DNA from: Streptomyces macrolidinus
GTDB lineage: Bacteria > Actinomycetota > Actinomycetes > Streptomycetales > Streptomycetaceae
DNA: 64,000 nt
Reading direction: 5' to 3'
NCBI RefSeq assembly: GCF_023887685.1
Contig: NZ_JAMWMR010000005.1
Location: forward strand, 1-64,000
Shown here: piece by piece, positions 1 to 8,845 of the stretch
How the letters are laid out: the number at the start of each line of letters is the position of its first letter
How positions within the stretch are numbered: the stretch's first letter is position 1
Translations under genes and position numbers: made by a program
Notes under the pieces: generated by a model
What the model was told of the DNA's origin: nothing
Seen by the model: the letters and a program-made list of their open reading frames with translations, nothing else
Databases searched by the model: none

Positions 1-10
1 TGTTTTCCCG

Positions 11-59
11 CCTCTCTGACCACCGTTCCGCAGGCATGCGGAACGACCTCTGAGAGAGG
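11..59. other. Two-part hairpin upstream of crr
   Basis: An outer 7-bp stem pairs CCTCTCT (11-17) with AGAGAGG (53-59). An inner perfect 9-bp stem pairs CGTTCCGCA (24-32) with TGCGGAACG (37-45) around a GGCA loop. It could be the terminator of a gene to the left or structured RNA in a long crr leader; no T-run follows. The rest of 60-302 shows no gene or regulator site that I recognise. In particular, I found no clear DasR site (TGGTCTAGACCA type). Confidence 0.5.
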
Positions 60-302
60 GACTGACGAGTTGGATGCTGCCCGGCCAGGACGCTCGATCG
101 CGTCGCTCAGCCCCAGGCAGGGGTACGACAGTACACGGGGCGCGGAGCCCACGCAAACCAGTTGAGCCGTCTCCCCGGGTCGCCAACCCCTACGTCTTAT
201 AAGGAACCGGCACTTCATCTGACATACGCTGCATGCACAGTGCGCCGTCCGGGACACACAGTGACGGCCGCCCGGTTGAACTCCACCGTCGGGAGGCTTC
301 CC

Positions 303-752
303 ATGACCACCGTGACGTCCCCTGTCACAGGACGCGTGATCGGACTGGCCGCCGTGCCGGACCCCGTCTTCTCAGGCGCGATGGTCGGGCCGGGTACCGC
401 GGTCGACCCCGTACGTGAGCCCTCGGCGGCCGTCTCTCCCGTCGACGGGGTTCTCGTCTCGCTCCATCCGCACGCGTTCGTCGTCGTGGACGCGGAAGGT
501 CACGGTGTACTGACGCACCTGGGCATCGACACCGTGCAACTCAACGGTGAGGGCTTCGAGGTACTGGTCCACAAGGGCGACACCGTGACGCGCGGTCAGG
601 CGATCGTGTGCTGGGACCCGGCTGCCGTGGAGCAGGCCGGAAGGTCTCCGGTGTGCCCGGTCGTGGCGCTCGAGGCCACGGCGGATTCCCTTTCCGGTCT
701 TCTCGAGGACGGCGAAGTGACGGCGGGCGCCCAGCTCTTCATCTGGCGGTGA
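303..752 (+). CDS. crr: PTS glucose-type IIA component (Crr)
   Basis: Cytoplasmic EIIA-Glc family phosphocarrier of 149 residues. It accepts phosphate from HPr and passes it to sugar-specific EIIB/EIIC permeases; in Streptomyces the known role includes N-acetylglucosamine uptake. The phosphorylated histidine is His72 in the motif THLGIDTV, and the partner histidine is His57 in PHAFVV, matching E. coli IIA-Glc His90 and His75. The ATG at 303 is chosen because GGGAGG lies 7 bases before it; the reading frame is open upstream but that part is not conserved. ptsI follows 92 bp downstream on the same strand, so the two are likely co-transcribed. Confidence 0.93.
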   Translation: MTTVTSPVTGRVIGLAAVPDPVFSGAMVGPGTAVDPVREPSAAVSPVDGVLVSLHPHAFVVVDAEGHGVLTHLGIDTVQLNGEGFEVLVHKGDTVTRGQAIVCWDPAAVEQAGRSPVCPVVALEATADSLSGLLEDGEVTAGAQLFIWR

Positions 753-844
753 CGCCGACGCCGTACCGAGGCACACCGTACTGAGACACGACGCAGACAA
801 CCATCGCGGTGGCGGACCCGCCGCGTGATTCGGAGACGGGTGAG

Positions 845-2515
845 ATGGAGACAACGCTGCGAGGCGTCGGTGTGAGTCACGGCCTGGCGATCGGCGAGGT
901 TCGGCATATGGGGACGGCGGTGCTCGAACCGCCGGCCAAACAGATTCCGACGGACGACGCGGAACGCGAACAGGGGCGCGCGCGCCAGGCCGTCGAAGCG
1001 GTGGCCGCCGATCTCGTCGCGCGCGGCAACCTGGCGGGGGGCGAGGCCCAGGCCGTGCTGGAAGCCCAGGCCCTGATGGCGCAGGACCCCGAGTTGATGG
1101 CGGACGTGGAGCGCCGTATCGCCGTCGGGAGCACGGCGGAGCGAGCGGTGTACGACGCCTTCGCCGCGTACCGCGAACTGCTGGCCGCCGCCGGGGAGTA
1201 CCTGGCCGGTCGCGTGGCCGACCTCGACGACGTGCGGAACCGTATCGTCGCCCGGCTGCTCGGGGTGCCGATGCCGGGTGTCCCGGACAGCGACGAGCCG
1301 TACGTCCTCGTCGCCCGTGATCTCGCGCCCGCCGACACGGCTCTGCTGGACCCGACCCTGGTCCTCGGCTTCGTCACCGAGGAGGGTGGGCCCACCAGCC
1401 ACAGCGCGATCCTGGCCCGGGCGCTCGGTGTCCCCGCCGTGGTGGCGCTCGCGGGTGCCGGTGAGCTCACCGAGGGCACGGTGATCGCCGTCGACGGCAG
1501 TACCGGCGAGGTCTTCGTGAACCCCAGCACCGAGAAGAAGGCGCAGTTGTCGGCGGCGGCCGTCGAGCGCAAGGCCGCTCTGGCGGCGTCGACCGGGCCG
1601 GGGGCCACCGCCGACGGTCACAAGGTGCCGCTGCTGGCGAACATCGGTGGCCCCGCGGATGTGCCGGCCGCCGTCGAGGCCGGGGCCGAGGGCGTCGGTC
1701 TGTTCCGTACGGAGTTCCTGTTCCTGGACGACGACCGGAAGGCGCCGTCACGGGAGAAGCAGGTCGAGGCGTACCGGCAGGTGCTCGAGGCCTTCCCGGA
1801 GGGCCGTGTCGTGGTGCGGGTGCTGGACGCGGGCGCGGACAAACCGCTGGACTTCCTGACTCCGGCGGACGAGCCGAACCCGGCGCTCGGCGTGCGCGGT
1901 CTGCGGACGCTGCTCGACCACCCCGAGGTGCTGCGGACGCAGTTGACCGCGCTCGCGCAGGCCGCGTCGGGGCTGCCGGTCTACCTCGAGGTCATGGCGC
2001 CGATGGTCGCCGACCGCACCGACGCGAAGGCGTTCGCGGACGCCTGCCGCGAGGCCGGGCTGCATGCGAAGTTCGGCGCCATGGTGGAGATCCCGTCCGC
2101 CGCGTTGCGAGCGCGCTCGATTCTCCAGGAGGTCGAGTTCCTGTCGCTGGGGACCAACGACCTCGCGCAGTACGCGTTCGCCGCCGACCGCCAGGTGGGC
2201 GCGCTCTCGCGGCTTCAGGATCCGTGGCAGCCCGCGCTGCTCGACCTGGTCGCGCTGTCCGCGGACGCGGCGAAGGCCGAGGGCAAGAGCTGCGGGGTCT
2301 GCGGTGAGGCCGCGTCGGATCCGCTGCTCGCGTGTGTGCTGACCGGTCTGGGTGTCACCTCCCTGTCCATGGGTGCGGCGTCGATTCCCTATGTCCGGGG
2401 GACGCTGGCGAAGTACACGCTGGCGCAGTGCGAGCGTGCCGCGGCGGCGGCGCGGGCCGCCGACTCGGCCGACGGGGCGCGCCGGGCTGCGCAGGCGGTG
2501 CTGTCCGGCGAGTAG
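845..2515 (+). CDS. ptsI: PTS phosphoenolpyruvate-protein phosphotransferase (Enzyme I)
   Basis: Enzyme I of the phosphotransferase system, 556 residues. It autophosphorylates from phosphoenolpyruvate and donates the phosphate to HPr. The swivelling-domain motif GGPTSHSAI places the phospho-histidine at His186. The C-terminal PEP-binding TIM barrel (about residues 250-550) carries DAGADKPLDFL and the active-site cysteine motif CGVCGEA (Cys486). I start at the ATG at 845 (METTLRGVGVSHG), which is preceded by a GGAG-type site; a GTG at 809 is in frame but lacks one. It sits in a probable operon with crr. HPr is not in this window. Confidence 0.95.
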   Translation: METTLRGVGVSHGLAIGEVRHMGTAVLEPPAKQIPTDDAEREQGRARQAVEAVAADLVARGNLAGGEAQAVLEAQALMAQDPELMADVERRIAVGSTAERAVYDAFAAYRELLAAAGEYLAGRVADLDDVRNRIVARLLGVPMPGVPDSDEPYVLVARDLAPADTALLDPTLVLGFVTEEGGPTSHSAILARALGVPAVVALAGAGELTEGTVIAVDGSTGEVFVNPSTEKKAQLSAAAVERKAALAASTGPGATADGHKVPLLANIGGPADVPAAVEAGAEGVGLFRTEFLFLDDDRKAPSREKQVEAYRQVLEAFPEGRVVVRVLDAGADKPLDFLTPADEPNPALGVRGLRTLLDHPEVLRTQLTALAQAASGLPVYLEVMAPMVADRTDAKAFADACREAGLHAKFGAMVEIPSAALRARSILQEVEFLSLGTNDLAQYAFAADRQVGALSRLQDPWQPALLDLVALSADAAKAEGKSCGVCGEAASDPLLACVLTGLGVTSLSMGAASIPYVRGTLAKYTLAQCERAAAAARAADSADGARRAAQAVLSGE

Positions 2516-2530
2516 CCGTCGGCTTCATAG

Positions 2531-2585
2531 GGCGGGGCGCTCCGCCTGCGGGCGGGGCGCTCCACCTGCGGGTGGGGCGCCCCGC
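2531..2585. repeat. 20-bp tandem repeat after ptsI
   Basis: Two near-identical 20-bp units (2531-2550 and 2551-2570, one base different) and a partial third (2571-2585) lie between the convergent ptsI and the next gene. Each unit can fold (GCGGGGCGCTCCGC), so the tract may also act as a terminator. Confidence 0.6.
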
Positions 2586-2623
2586 GTGTGTTCGGGCGCC
2601 GGTCGGTGTTCAGTGGGTGCGGT

Positions 2624-3547
2624 TCATGCGTGCCTCGGTGGGTCCGGCTCGTCCGTGCCGTGGGTGTGGCTCGCCGGTCCTTCGTCCCCGAGGTCGGGTG
2701 GTGCGCAGTAGTCGACGTTGGACTCCGGTGAGATGAGATCGCCGGATTCGACGTCGGTGCAGTAGGCGTCGAAGACCTCTCCCGCGCTGAGGGGTTCGAG
2801 ACGCTCCGCGCGCAGGCGCCAGCCGTAGACGCGGTCCGCCGTGCCCGGTGCGATGGTGCGCATGACGAGTCCGCCCGCGCAGCGGGTGGCGATGCCCAGG
2901 GCGAGGACGGTGGTGAACTCGAGGGCCTGGGTCTGGTCGAGCTGGGTCGTGCCGTCAAGGTCCCCGTCTGCGTGCAGCGCCGCGACGAGGGACTCGGGTG
3001 CGGTCGAGACGCTGCACACGAGGTGGTGGTGGCCGGGGCTCGCGGTGTCGAGGATGCGGCCGAGGAGCCGGGTCGCTCGGGCGAAGGCGGCGTGTCCGAT
3101 GTCCTCGCCGCAGGCGGCGCAGGGGCCGAGGTGGGCGAGCACAGAGGTCGCGTACTGCCAAGTGGCCTGTCGTACGGCCTCGTCGACCAGGTCCGGGACG
3201 AGTTCGTCCAGAGGCCGGCCGTCGTAGGGGACGGTGGGTCCGAGGGCGGCCAGTTCCGCTGTGAAGCGGCTACGGCTGGCCGGGTCGTCGGGTTCCAGGC
3301 CGCTGTCGGCGCAGAAGTCCGCGTACTCCTGTGGGTCGAAGAGGGCGACCGTGGTGTGACTGCCCTGCTCGGCAAGGCTCTTGAGCAGGGCTTCCACTTG
3401 TCGGAGATAGGTCGTGTGGTCGTCGAAGGCGAAGGTGCGGTAGCGCCGCATCGCGGTGAAGTCGTCCTCGTCGGTCAGCAGACCGATGGTTCCCGCGATT
3501 TCGCGGCGCAGGACGCGTCGCACGGTGTCGTGCTCGGTGTACGGCAT
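2624..3547 (-). CDS. Conserved hypothetical protein
   Basis: A 307-residue soluble protein with no family I can name. It has no signal peptide or membrane segment. A CAACGED motif near the middle and scattered cysteines could bind metal, but a full four-ligand site is not obvious. The C-terminal 30 residues are Pro/Asp/His-rich and probably disordered. The start at 3547 (MPYTEHDTV) has a strong AGGGGGA site 4 bases upstream. It converges with ptsI. Placement beside crr-ptsI recalls the arrangement in other Streptomyces, which suggests a conserved gene, but no function can be read from this. Confidence 0.75.
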   Translation of the reverse strand: MPYTEHDTVRRVLRREIAGTIGLLTDEDDFTAMRRYRTFAFDDHTTYLRQVEALLKSLAEQGSHTTVALFDPQEYADFCADSGLEPDDPASRSRFTAELAALGPTVPYDGRPLDELVPDLVDEAVRQATWQYATSVLAHLGPCAACGEDIGHAAFARATRLLGRILDTASPGHHHLVCSVSTAPESLVAALHADGDLDGTTQLDQTQALEFTTVLALGIATRCAGGLVMRTIAPGTADRVYGWRLRAERLEPLSAGEVFDAYCTDVESGDLISPESNVDYCAPPDLGDEGPASHTHGTDEPDPPRHA

Positions 3548-3656
3548 GGTTCCCCCTGCATGCGGTCGATCAATGCTCACTCACAGTAACGGGAGGCACT
3601 GACAACGCCGGTCGGCCGCGGTGGCGAGGGGGCTGGCGGGGTGCCCGCGGGGCGGG

Positions 3657-5624
3657 TCACTCCCGCTTGCGGGCGAGGTCCTCGAAGAAGTGGAGGAGGT
3701 CGAGGTTGTCGATGGAGCCCGGGTTCACGGCCTTGTCCAGGGGGGTGCCCTGGAGGAGACGTTTGACCGGGACCTCGATGCGCTTGCCCGTGAGGGTGTG
3801 CGGGACGCCCGGGACCTCGATGACCTCGTCGGGGACGTGCCGGGGCGAGAGCTGTTCACGGATGGTCTGTTTGATGCGGTTCAGGAGGGTCTCGTCGAGG
3901 ACGGCTCCGGGGGCCAGGTGGACGAAGAGGGGCATCCAGTAGCCGCCGTCGGGCTGTTCCACGCCGATGACGAGGGATTCCTTGATCTCGGGGAGGCGCT
4001 CGACGGCTTCGTAGATGTCGGCCGAACCCATGCGGACGCCCTGGCGGTTGAGGGTGGAGTCCGAGCGGCCGTGGATGATCACGGAGCCGCGGGAGGTCAG
4101 GGTGATCCAGTCCCCGTGGCGCCACACTCCCGGATACATGTCGAAGTAGCTGTCGTGGTAGCGGCTGCCGTCGGGGTCGTTCCAGAAGCGGATCGGCATG
4201 GAGGGCATCGGGTTGGTGACGACCAGTTCGCCGACCTCGTCGATCAGGGGGTTGCCGCTGGGGTCCCAGGACCGGAGGTCGGTGCCGAGGCTTGGCGCCT
4301 GGAGTTCGCCGATGTACACCGGGAGGGTCGGTACGGCTCCCGCGAAGCAGGAGCACACGTCCGTACCGCCGCTGACGGAGGCGATCCACAGGTCCTCGCC
4401 GACCTCGTCGTGCAGCCAGGCGAAGCCGTCCGGCGGCAGCGGCGAGCCCGTCGTCGCCACGCAGCGCACGCGCGCGAGGTCGTGGTCGCGCGCCGGGTGC
4501 ACGCCTGCCTTGCGGCAGGCCATGACATACGCGGCGGACGTGCCGTAGAGAGTGGCGCCGGTGCGTGCGGCGATGCTCCACTGGGCGCCCGTGTCGGGGT
4601 GACCGGGGCTGCCGTCGTACAGGACGATCGTGGTGCCGGTCAGCAGGCCGGAGACGAGGAAGTTCCACATCATCCAGCCGGTGGAGGTGTACCAGAAGAA
4701 GCGGTCCTCGGGGCCGAGGTCGCAGTGCAGGCCGAGCTGCTTGAGGTGCTCGACGAGGATGCCGCCCTGGGACTGGACGATGGCCTTGGGCAGTCCGGTC
4801 GTCCCCGAGGAGTACAGCACCCACAGCGGGTGGTCGAAGGGGACCTGCTCGAAGACCGGCTCGACGTCCGCCGAGGTCAGGGCCGCCCAGTCCAGGGCCC
4901 CTTCGGGGGCGTCCGTGCCGAGCAGCGGGATGTGGACGACGGCACGCAGGGTGGGCAGTTCGCGGCGCAGTTCGGTGACGACGTCGCGGCGGTCGTGCTC
5001 CTTGCCGCCGTAGCGGTAGCCGTCGACCGTGAACAGGACGACGGGTTCGACCTGCTGGAAGCGGTCCAGGACGCTGCGGGCGCCGAAGTCGGGGGCGCAG
5101 GAGGTCCACACCCCGCCGACGGCGGCCGTGGCGAGGAGGGCGACGACGGCCTGCGGGATGTTGGGGAGGTAGCCGCTGACTCGGTCTCCGGGGCGGACGC
5201 CGAGGGCGCGCAGTTCGGCGGCGAGGGAGCCGACCTGGCGGCGCAGTGCGGACCAGGTGACCGGGCGGGGCTCGTGGGTCTCGTCGACGGCCAGGAGGGC
5301 GGGCTCGTTCGCGCGGGTGTCGGCCGCGCGCAGGGCGTGTTCGGCGTAGTTCAGGGTGGCGCCGGGGAACCAGGTGGCACCGGGCATGGCGCGGCTGCCG
5401 AGCACGCGCGTGTACGGCGTGGAGAACCGTACGCCGAACCACTCCGCGACGGCCTTCCAGAACGTGTCCAGCTCGTCCACGGACCAGCGGTGCAGGGCGG
5501 CGTAGCCGCCTTCGCGGGGGGCTCCGTGGTGGTCGGCCGCCCAGGCCTGGAACCTGGTGATCTGTGCCCGTGCGATGCGGTCGGCGTCGGGCTGCCAGAG
5601 CGGCATGGGGTTCGCTGAGGTCAT
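3657..5624 (-). CDS. Acetoacetate-CoA ligase
   Basis: Adenylate-forming ligase of 655 residues, the usual length for acetoacetyl-CoA synthetase. It activates acetoacetate with ATP and CoA, linking ketone-body type carbon to acetyl-CoA metabolism. The AMP-binding signature YSSGTTGLPKAIVQSQGG lies near residue 270. The segment GGTDVCSCFAGA and the C-terminal LTGKRIEVPVKRLL (catalytic lysine region) fit the family. The start at 5624 (MTSANPMPLW) has GGGAG a few bases upstream; the open frame extends further but reads as non-coding. It is divergent from the GH31 gene with 212 bp between starts, so that gap should hold both promoters. Confidence 0.93.
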   Translation of the reverse strand: MTSANPMPLWQPDADRIARAQITRFQAWAADHHGAPREGGYAALHRWSVDELDTFWKAVAEWFGVRFSTPYTRVLGSRAMPGATWFPGATLNYAEHALRAADTRANEPALLAVDETHEPRPVTWSALRRQVGSLAAELRALGVRPGDRVSGYLPNIPQAVVALLATAAVGGVWTSCAPDFGARSVLDRFQQVEPVVLFTVDGYRYGGKEHDRRDVVTELRRELPTLRAVVHIPLLGTDAPEGALDWAALTSADVEPVFEQVPFDHPLWVLYSSGTTGLPKAIVQSQGGILVEHLKQLGLHCDLGPEDRFFWYTSTGWMMWNFLVSGLLTGTTIVLYDGSPGHPDTGAQWSIAARTGATLYGTSAAYVMACRKAGVHPARDHDLARVRCVATTGSPLPPDGFAWLHDEVGEDLWIASVSGGTDVCSCFAGAVPTLPVYIGELQAPSLGTDLRSWDPSGNPLIDEVGELVVTNPMPSMPIRFWNDPDGSRYHDSYFDMYPGVWRHGDWITLTSRGSVIIHGRSDSTLNRQGVRMGSADIYEAVERLPEIKESLVIGVEQPDGGYWMPLFVHLAPGAVLDETLLNRIKQTIREQLSPRHVPDEVIEVPGVPHTLTGKRIEVPVKRLLQGTPLDKAVNPGSIDNLDLLHFFEDLARKRE

Positions 5625-5836
5625 GGGGCGGCTCCCGGACTGTACGCGTGGTGGGCGTGTGTCCGCGCACGGCTGAGGTGTGCGCGTCACGCGGCTGACA
5701 GGGACGATGCCATGTGATCGACTTCTGCACCAGGGTGCGCCACACATAGTTGGCCTCATGACGATGTGCTCCTGCCCTGGGTGAACGGCAGTTGAACGAT
5801 GCCGCCGTACGGGGAGGTCCATGGCAGGGTGAGCGA

Positions 5837-8203
5837 ATGGACGGTCGTGACCTGGTGCGTTCGGTGAAGGCGGTCGGTTCGTGGGGTGCCGTGCGGGGCT
5901 TGCGCACGGTACGGGCCGCGTGGCGCAGGAGGCGCGCCGACGCCGCCGGACTGCCGCGGCGGGGGGCGGAACGGGCCCGGGTGCCCGGCGCCCTGCAAGA
6001 GGTGCGGCCCGAGCCCGGCGGCGGTGTCGTCCGCTTCGCCCGCTCCGAGCTGCGGATCACGGTCGCGGTGAACGGGGCCGTGTTCTGGGGCTGGGACGGG
6101 GCCGGTCCGCAGCCGTCGTACGCGCTCGCCGGTCATGGTCCCGAGCCGGACCGGCGGGTGGTGCTGGAGCCGGACAAGGACGGGGGCTGGCGTGTCGTGG
6201 CGAAGCGCGTCACGGTCGCGGTGTCGCGGCAGGGCGCGATCGAGGTGCGTACGCCGGGCGGGGTGACGCTGCGCCGGGATCTGCCGCCCCGCTGGTGGGA
6301 ACCGGTGGGCGGGGGTGCCGCGCGCTGGATGCAGCGGTCCGAAGTGGCGCCGGACGCGCGGTTCTTCGGGCTCGGCGGGCGGTCCGCGGGGCCGCGGCTG
6401 ACCGAGGGGAGCTACCGGCTGTGGAACACGGACCCCGGCCGGCCCTTCGTCCCCGGCGACGACCCGCTGTACCTCACCATGCCGGTGCAGTTGGTGGTCG
6501 CCGACGCGGGCACACACCTGGTGTTCCACGACACGCCGTGGGACGGCACGGTGACCTTGCGCGAGGGCGAGGAGGGTGCGGGGTCGGGGCACGACCGGGC
6601 GGGAAGCTGCGAACTGCGCATGGACGGCGGCCCGCTGCGGTGCTGGGTGATGGTGGGCACCCCCGCGCGCGTGCTGCGCGTCTGGGCGTCGCTGACCGGC
6701 GCGCCCGCCCTGCCGCCGGCCTGGGCGCTGGGGCACCATCACGCGCGGTGGGGCTTCGACAGCGAGGCGGAGGTGCGGCGGATCGTGGCGGGCTACCGGG
6801 AGCGCGGGCTTCCGCTGGACGCCGTCCATCTGGACATCGACCACTACGACGGTCACCGAGTGTTCACGGTCGACCGGGACCGCTTCCCGAATCTGCCGGT
6901 GCTCGCCGAGGAGCTGCGCCGGGACGGGATCCGCCTGGTGTCGATCGTCGACCCCGCGGTCAAGGCCGAGCCGGGCGACCCTGTGTACGACAGCGGCGCG
7001 GCCGAGGACGCGTTCGTACGGGACGCGTCGGGCCGGGTGGTCCAAGGGGTCGTATGGCCCGGGGAGTCCGTCTACCCGGACTTCACGCACGCGCGCGTGA
7101 GGCGGTGGTGGGGCGGGCACTACGAGGAGCGTCTCGCGCAGGGCTTCGCCGGGTTCTGGCACGACATGAACGAACCGGTGTCGTTCACGGCCTTCGGGGA
7201 GAACACCCTGCCCCGCTCGGCCCGGCACGCGCTGGAAGGGCACGGCGGCGACCATCGCGAGGCCCACAACGTGTACGCGCTGTGCATGGCCCGGGCCGCG
7301 TACGAGAGCCTGCGCGTACTCGCTCCGCAGGAGCGGCCGTTCCTCTTCTCGCGGTCCGGGTGGGCGGGCATGCAGCGGTACGGGGGCACCTGGTCCGGGG
7401 ATGTCGCCACCGGGTGGCCGGGGTTGCGCGCCTCGCTGTCGCTGGTGATGGGGCTCGGGCTGTGCGGAGTGCCGTACTCCGGCCCTGATGTGGGCGGCTT
7501 CGACGGGAGCCCGTCGCCGGAGCTGTATCTGCGCTGGTTCCAACTCGGCTCGTACCTGCCGCTGTTCCGTACGCACGCGAGCCTGCGGGCCGGGCGTCGG
7601 GAGCCCTGGGAGTTCGGCGACGAGGTCCTCGCGCATGCGCGCGAGGCGCTCATGCGACGGCGGCGTCTGTTGCCGTACTTCGTCACGCTGTCGTATGTGG
7701 CGCGCCGCACGGGTGCGCCCTATGTGCGGCCCCTGTGGTGGGACACGCCCGGGGACCGGACGCTGCGGGACTGCGGGGACGCGTTTCTGCTCGGCGAGGG
7801 TCTCCTGGTGGCGCCGGTGCTGGAGCCCGGCGCGACCCGGCGGACGGTGCCGCTGCCGAGGGGGCGCTGGTACGACACGGTGACCGAGGAGGTGTTCCAG
7901 GGGCCCGGCCGGGTGGTGGTCGACGCGCCGTTGTCACGGATTCCGGTGCTCGCGCGCGCGGGCGTCGTTCTGCCCGTGCAAGGGGCGGACGGAGGCCTGG
8001 AGTTGGAGGCCTGGGCGCCTGCGCCGGGACGGTCCGGTGGCGGGGTGGTGGCGCGGGACGCGGGTGACGGCTGGGCGGAGCCGGAGGTCGAGCGGTATGT
8101 GAGCCGGTGGGAGGACCACGGGGTGGTCGTCCGGTGGGACGGGGACGAGGACCGCGGCGAGCCCGCGCATCCGGTCCGCGTCCGGGGGCTCGGCCAGAGG
8201 TGA
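5837..8203 (+). CDS. Glycoside hydrolase family 31 (alpha-glucosidase/xylosidase type)
   Basis: A 788-residue retaining glycosidase. The GH31 nucleophile motif WHDMNEP puts the catalytic aspartate at Asp443, and WSGDVATGW gives the probable acid/base Asp522. GPDVGGF is also typical. The N-terminal 250 residues should form the galactose-mutarotase-like beta-sandwich, the middle the TIM barrel, and the C-terminus beta-domains. No signal peptide is visible, so it probably acts in the cytoplasm on imported oligosaccharides. Substrate specificity cannot be decided from sequence alone. The ATG at 5837 follows GGGTGAG. It converges with the Nudix gene. Confidence 0.9.
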   Translation: MDGRDLVRSVKAVGSWGAVRGLRTVRAAWRRRRADAAGLPRRGAERARVPGALQEVRPEPGGGVVRFARSELRITVAVNGAVFWGWDGAGPQPSYALAGHGPEPDRRVVLEPDKDGGWRVVAKRVTVAVSRQGAIEVRTPGGVTLRRDLPPRWWEPVGGGAARWMQRSEVAPDARFFGLGGRSAGPRLTEGSYRLWNTDPGRPFVPGDDPLYLTMPVQLVVADAGTHLVFHDTPWDGTVTLREGEEGAGSGHDRAGSCELRMDGGPLRCWVMVGTPARVLRVWASLTGAPALPPAWALGHHHARWGFDSEAEVRRIVAGYRERGLPLDAVHLDIDHYDGHRVFTVDRDRFPNLPVLAEELRRDGIRLVSIVDPAVKAEPGDPVYDSGAAEDAFVRDASGRVVQGVVWPGESVYPDFTHARVRRWWGGHYEERLAQGFAGFWHDMNEPVSFTAFGENTLPRSARHALEGHGGDHREAHNVYALCMARAAYESLRVLAPQERPFLFSRSGWAGMQRYGGTWSGDVATGWPGLRASLSLVMGLGLCGVPYSGPDVGGFDGSPSPELYLRWFQLGSYLPLFRTHASLRAGRREPWEFGDEVLAHAREALMRRRRLLPYFVTLSYVARRTGAPYVRPLWWDTPGDRTLRDCGDAFLLGEGLLVAPVLEPGATRRTVPLPRGRWYDTVTEEVFQGPGRVVVDAPLSRIPVLARAGVVLPVQGADGGLELEAWAPAPGRSGGGVVARDAGDGWAEPEVERYVSRWEDHGVVVRWDGDEDRGEPAHPVRVRGLGQR

Positions 8204-8234
8204 AGCGGCGGCGCGGGGCAGGCAGGTGCAGGTG

Positions 8235-8270
8235 CCGGGCGGGACGCGTGTGTGTGCTCGTCCCGCCCGG
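8235..8270. terminator. Bidirectional terminator between GH31 and Nudix genes
   Basis: A perfect 12-bp stem, CCGGGCGGGACG (8235-8246) with CGTCCCGCCCGG (8259-8270), around a 12-base loop. It lies between two convergent genes, as expected for a shared terminator. Confidence 0.75.
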
Positions 8271-8274
8271 AGGC

Positions 8275-8811
8275 TCACCCGTACCGGCCCTCGAACCAGC
8301 TCCGCACCGCGCGCGTGTGCAGCGGGAAGGCCAGGTCGGCCGGTCGTCGCAGCAGATGCCAGCCCTCCGTCTCGTCCGTGCCGACGGACGGCGGCAGGTC
8401 GGCGGCGGCGCGTTCGGGCAGGAGTCCGAACAGCAGCAGATAGCCGTCGGCCGAGCTCATCGCGTCGGCCAGCCGCACCTCGCGGCCGGCCGCTTCGATG
8501 CCGGTCTCCTCCTTCAGCTCACGCACGACGGCGTGCCGCCAGTCCTCGCGCTGGTCGATGAACCCTCCCGGCAGGGCGATGCCGCCGCGCGCGGGAGGGA
8601 TGGTGCGGGTGATGACGACCAGGGCCGCGCCCTTGGTGTCGTACACGGGCTGGAGGGCCACCGCGACGGGCAGGGGATTGCGGTAGGCCACCGTGCCGCA
8701 GGAGGCGCAGGTGCGCGGCCAGCAGGAGACTCCCTCTCCGTAGGGCGCTCCGCAGCTCGAACAGTGGGAGTCCGCCGCGAAGTCGACGGAAGGGAACGGG
8801 GATTCGGACAC
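8275..8811 (-). CDS. Nudix hydrolase with N-terminal zinc ribbon
   Basis: A 178-residue pyrophosphohydrolase. The full Nudix box (G-x5-E-x7-REUxEExGU) is present from Gly83 (GFIDQRED...RELKEETGI) to about residue 105, supplying the Mg-binding glutamates. Upstream, Cys17, Cys20, Cys35 and Cys38 form a CxxC...CxxC zinc ribbon like that of NADH-pyrophosphatase-type proteins. The substrate is unknown; NAD(P)H or an ADP-sugar is plausible by family. It shares the minus strand with the VanX-like gene just upstream (34-bp gap), so the two may be co-transcribed. Confidence 0.88.
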   Translation of the reverse strand: MSESPFPSVDFAADSHCSSCGAPYGEGVSCWPRTCASCGTVAYRNPLPVAVALQPVYDTKGAALVVITRTIPPARGGIALPGGFIDQREDWRHAVVRELKEETGIEAAGREVRLADAMSSADGYLLLFGLLPERAAADLPPSVGTDETEGWHLLRRPADLAFPLHTRAVRSWFEGRYG

Positions 8812-8845
8812 GGGGCGGACTGTAGCCGATGGCGTCGAAGGCGGC

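Noticed and set aside
60..302. Search for a DasR operator upstream of crr
   Set aside because: No sequence close to TGGTCTAGACCA was found; only partial half-sites such as AACCAGTT occur.
3621..5618. A 665-codon plus-strand frame opposite acetoacetate-CoA ligase
   Set aside because: Antisense shadow of a clearly recognised enzyme; composition is typical of GC3-driven false frames.
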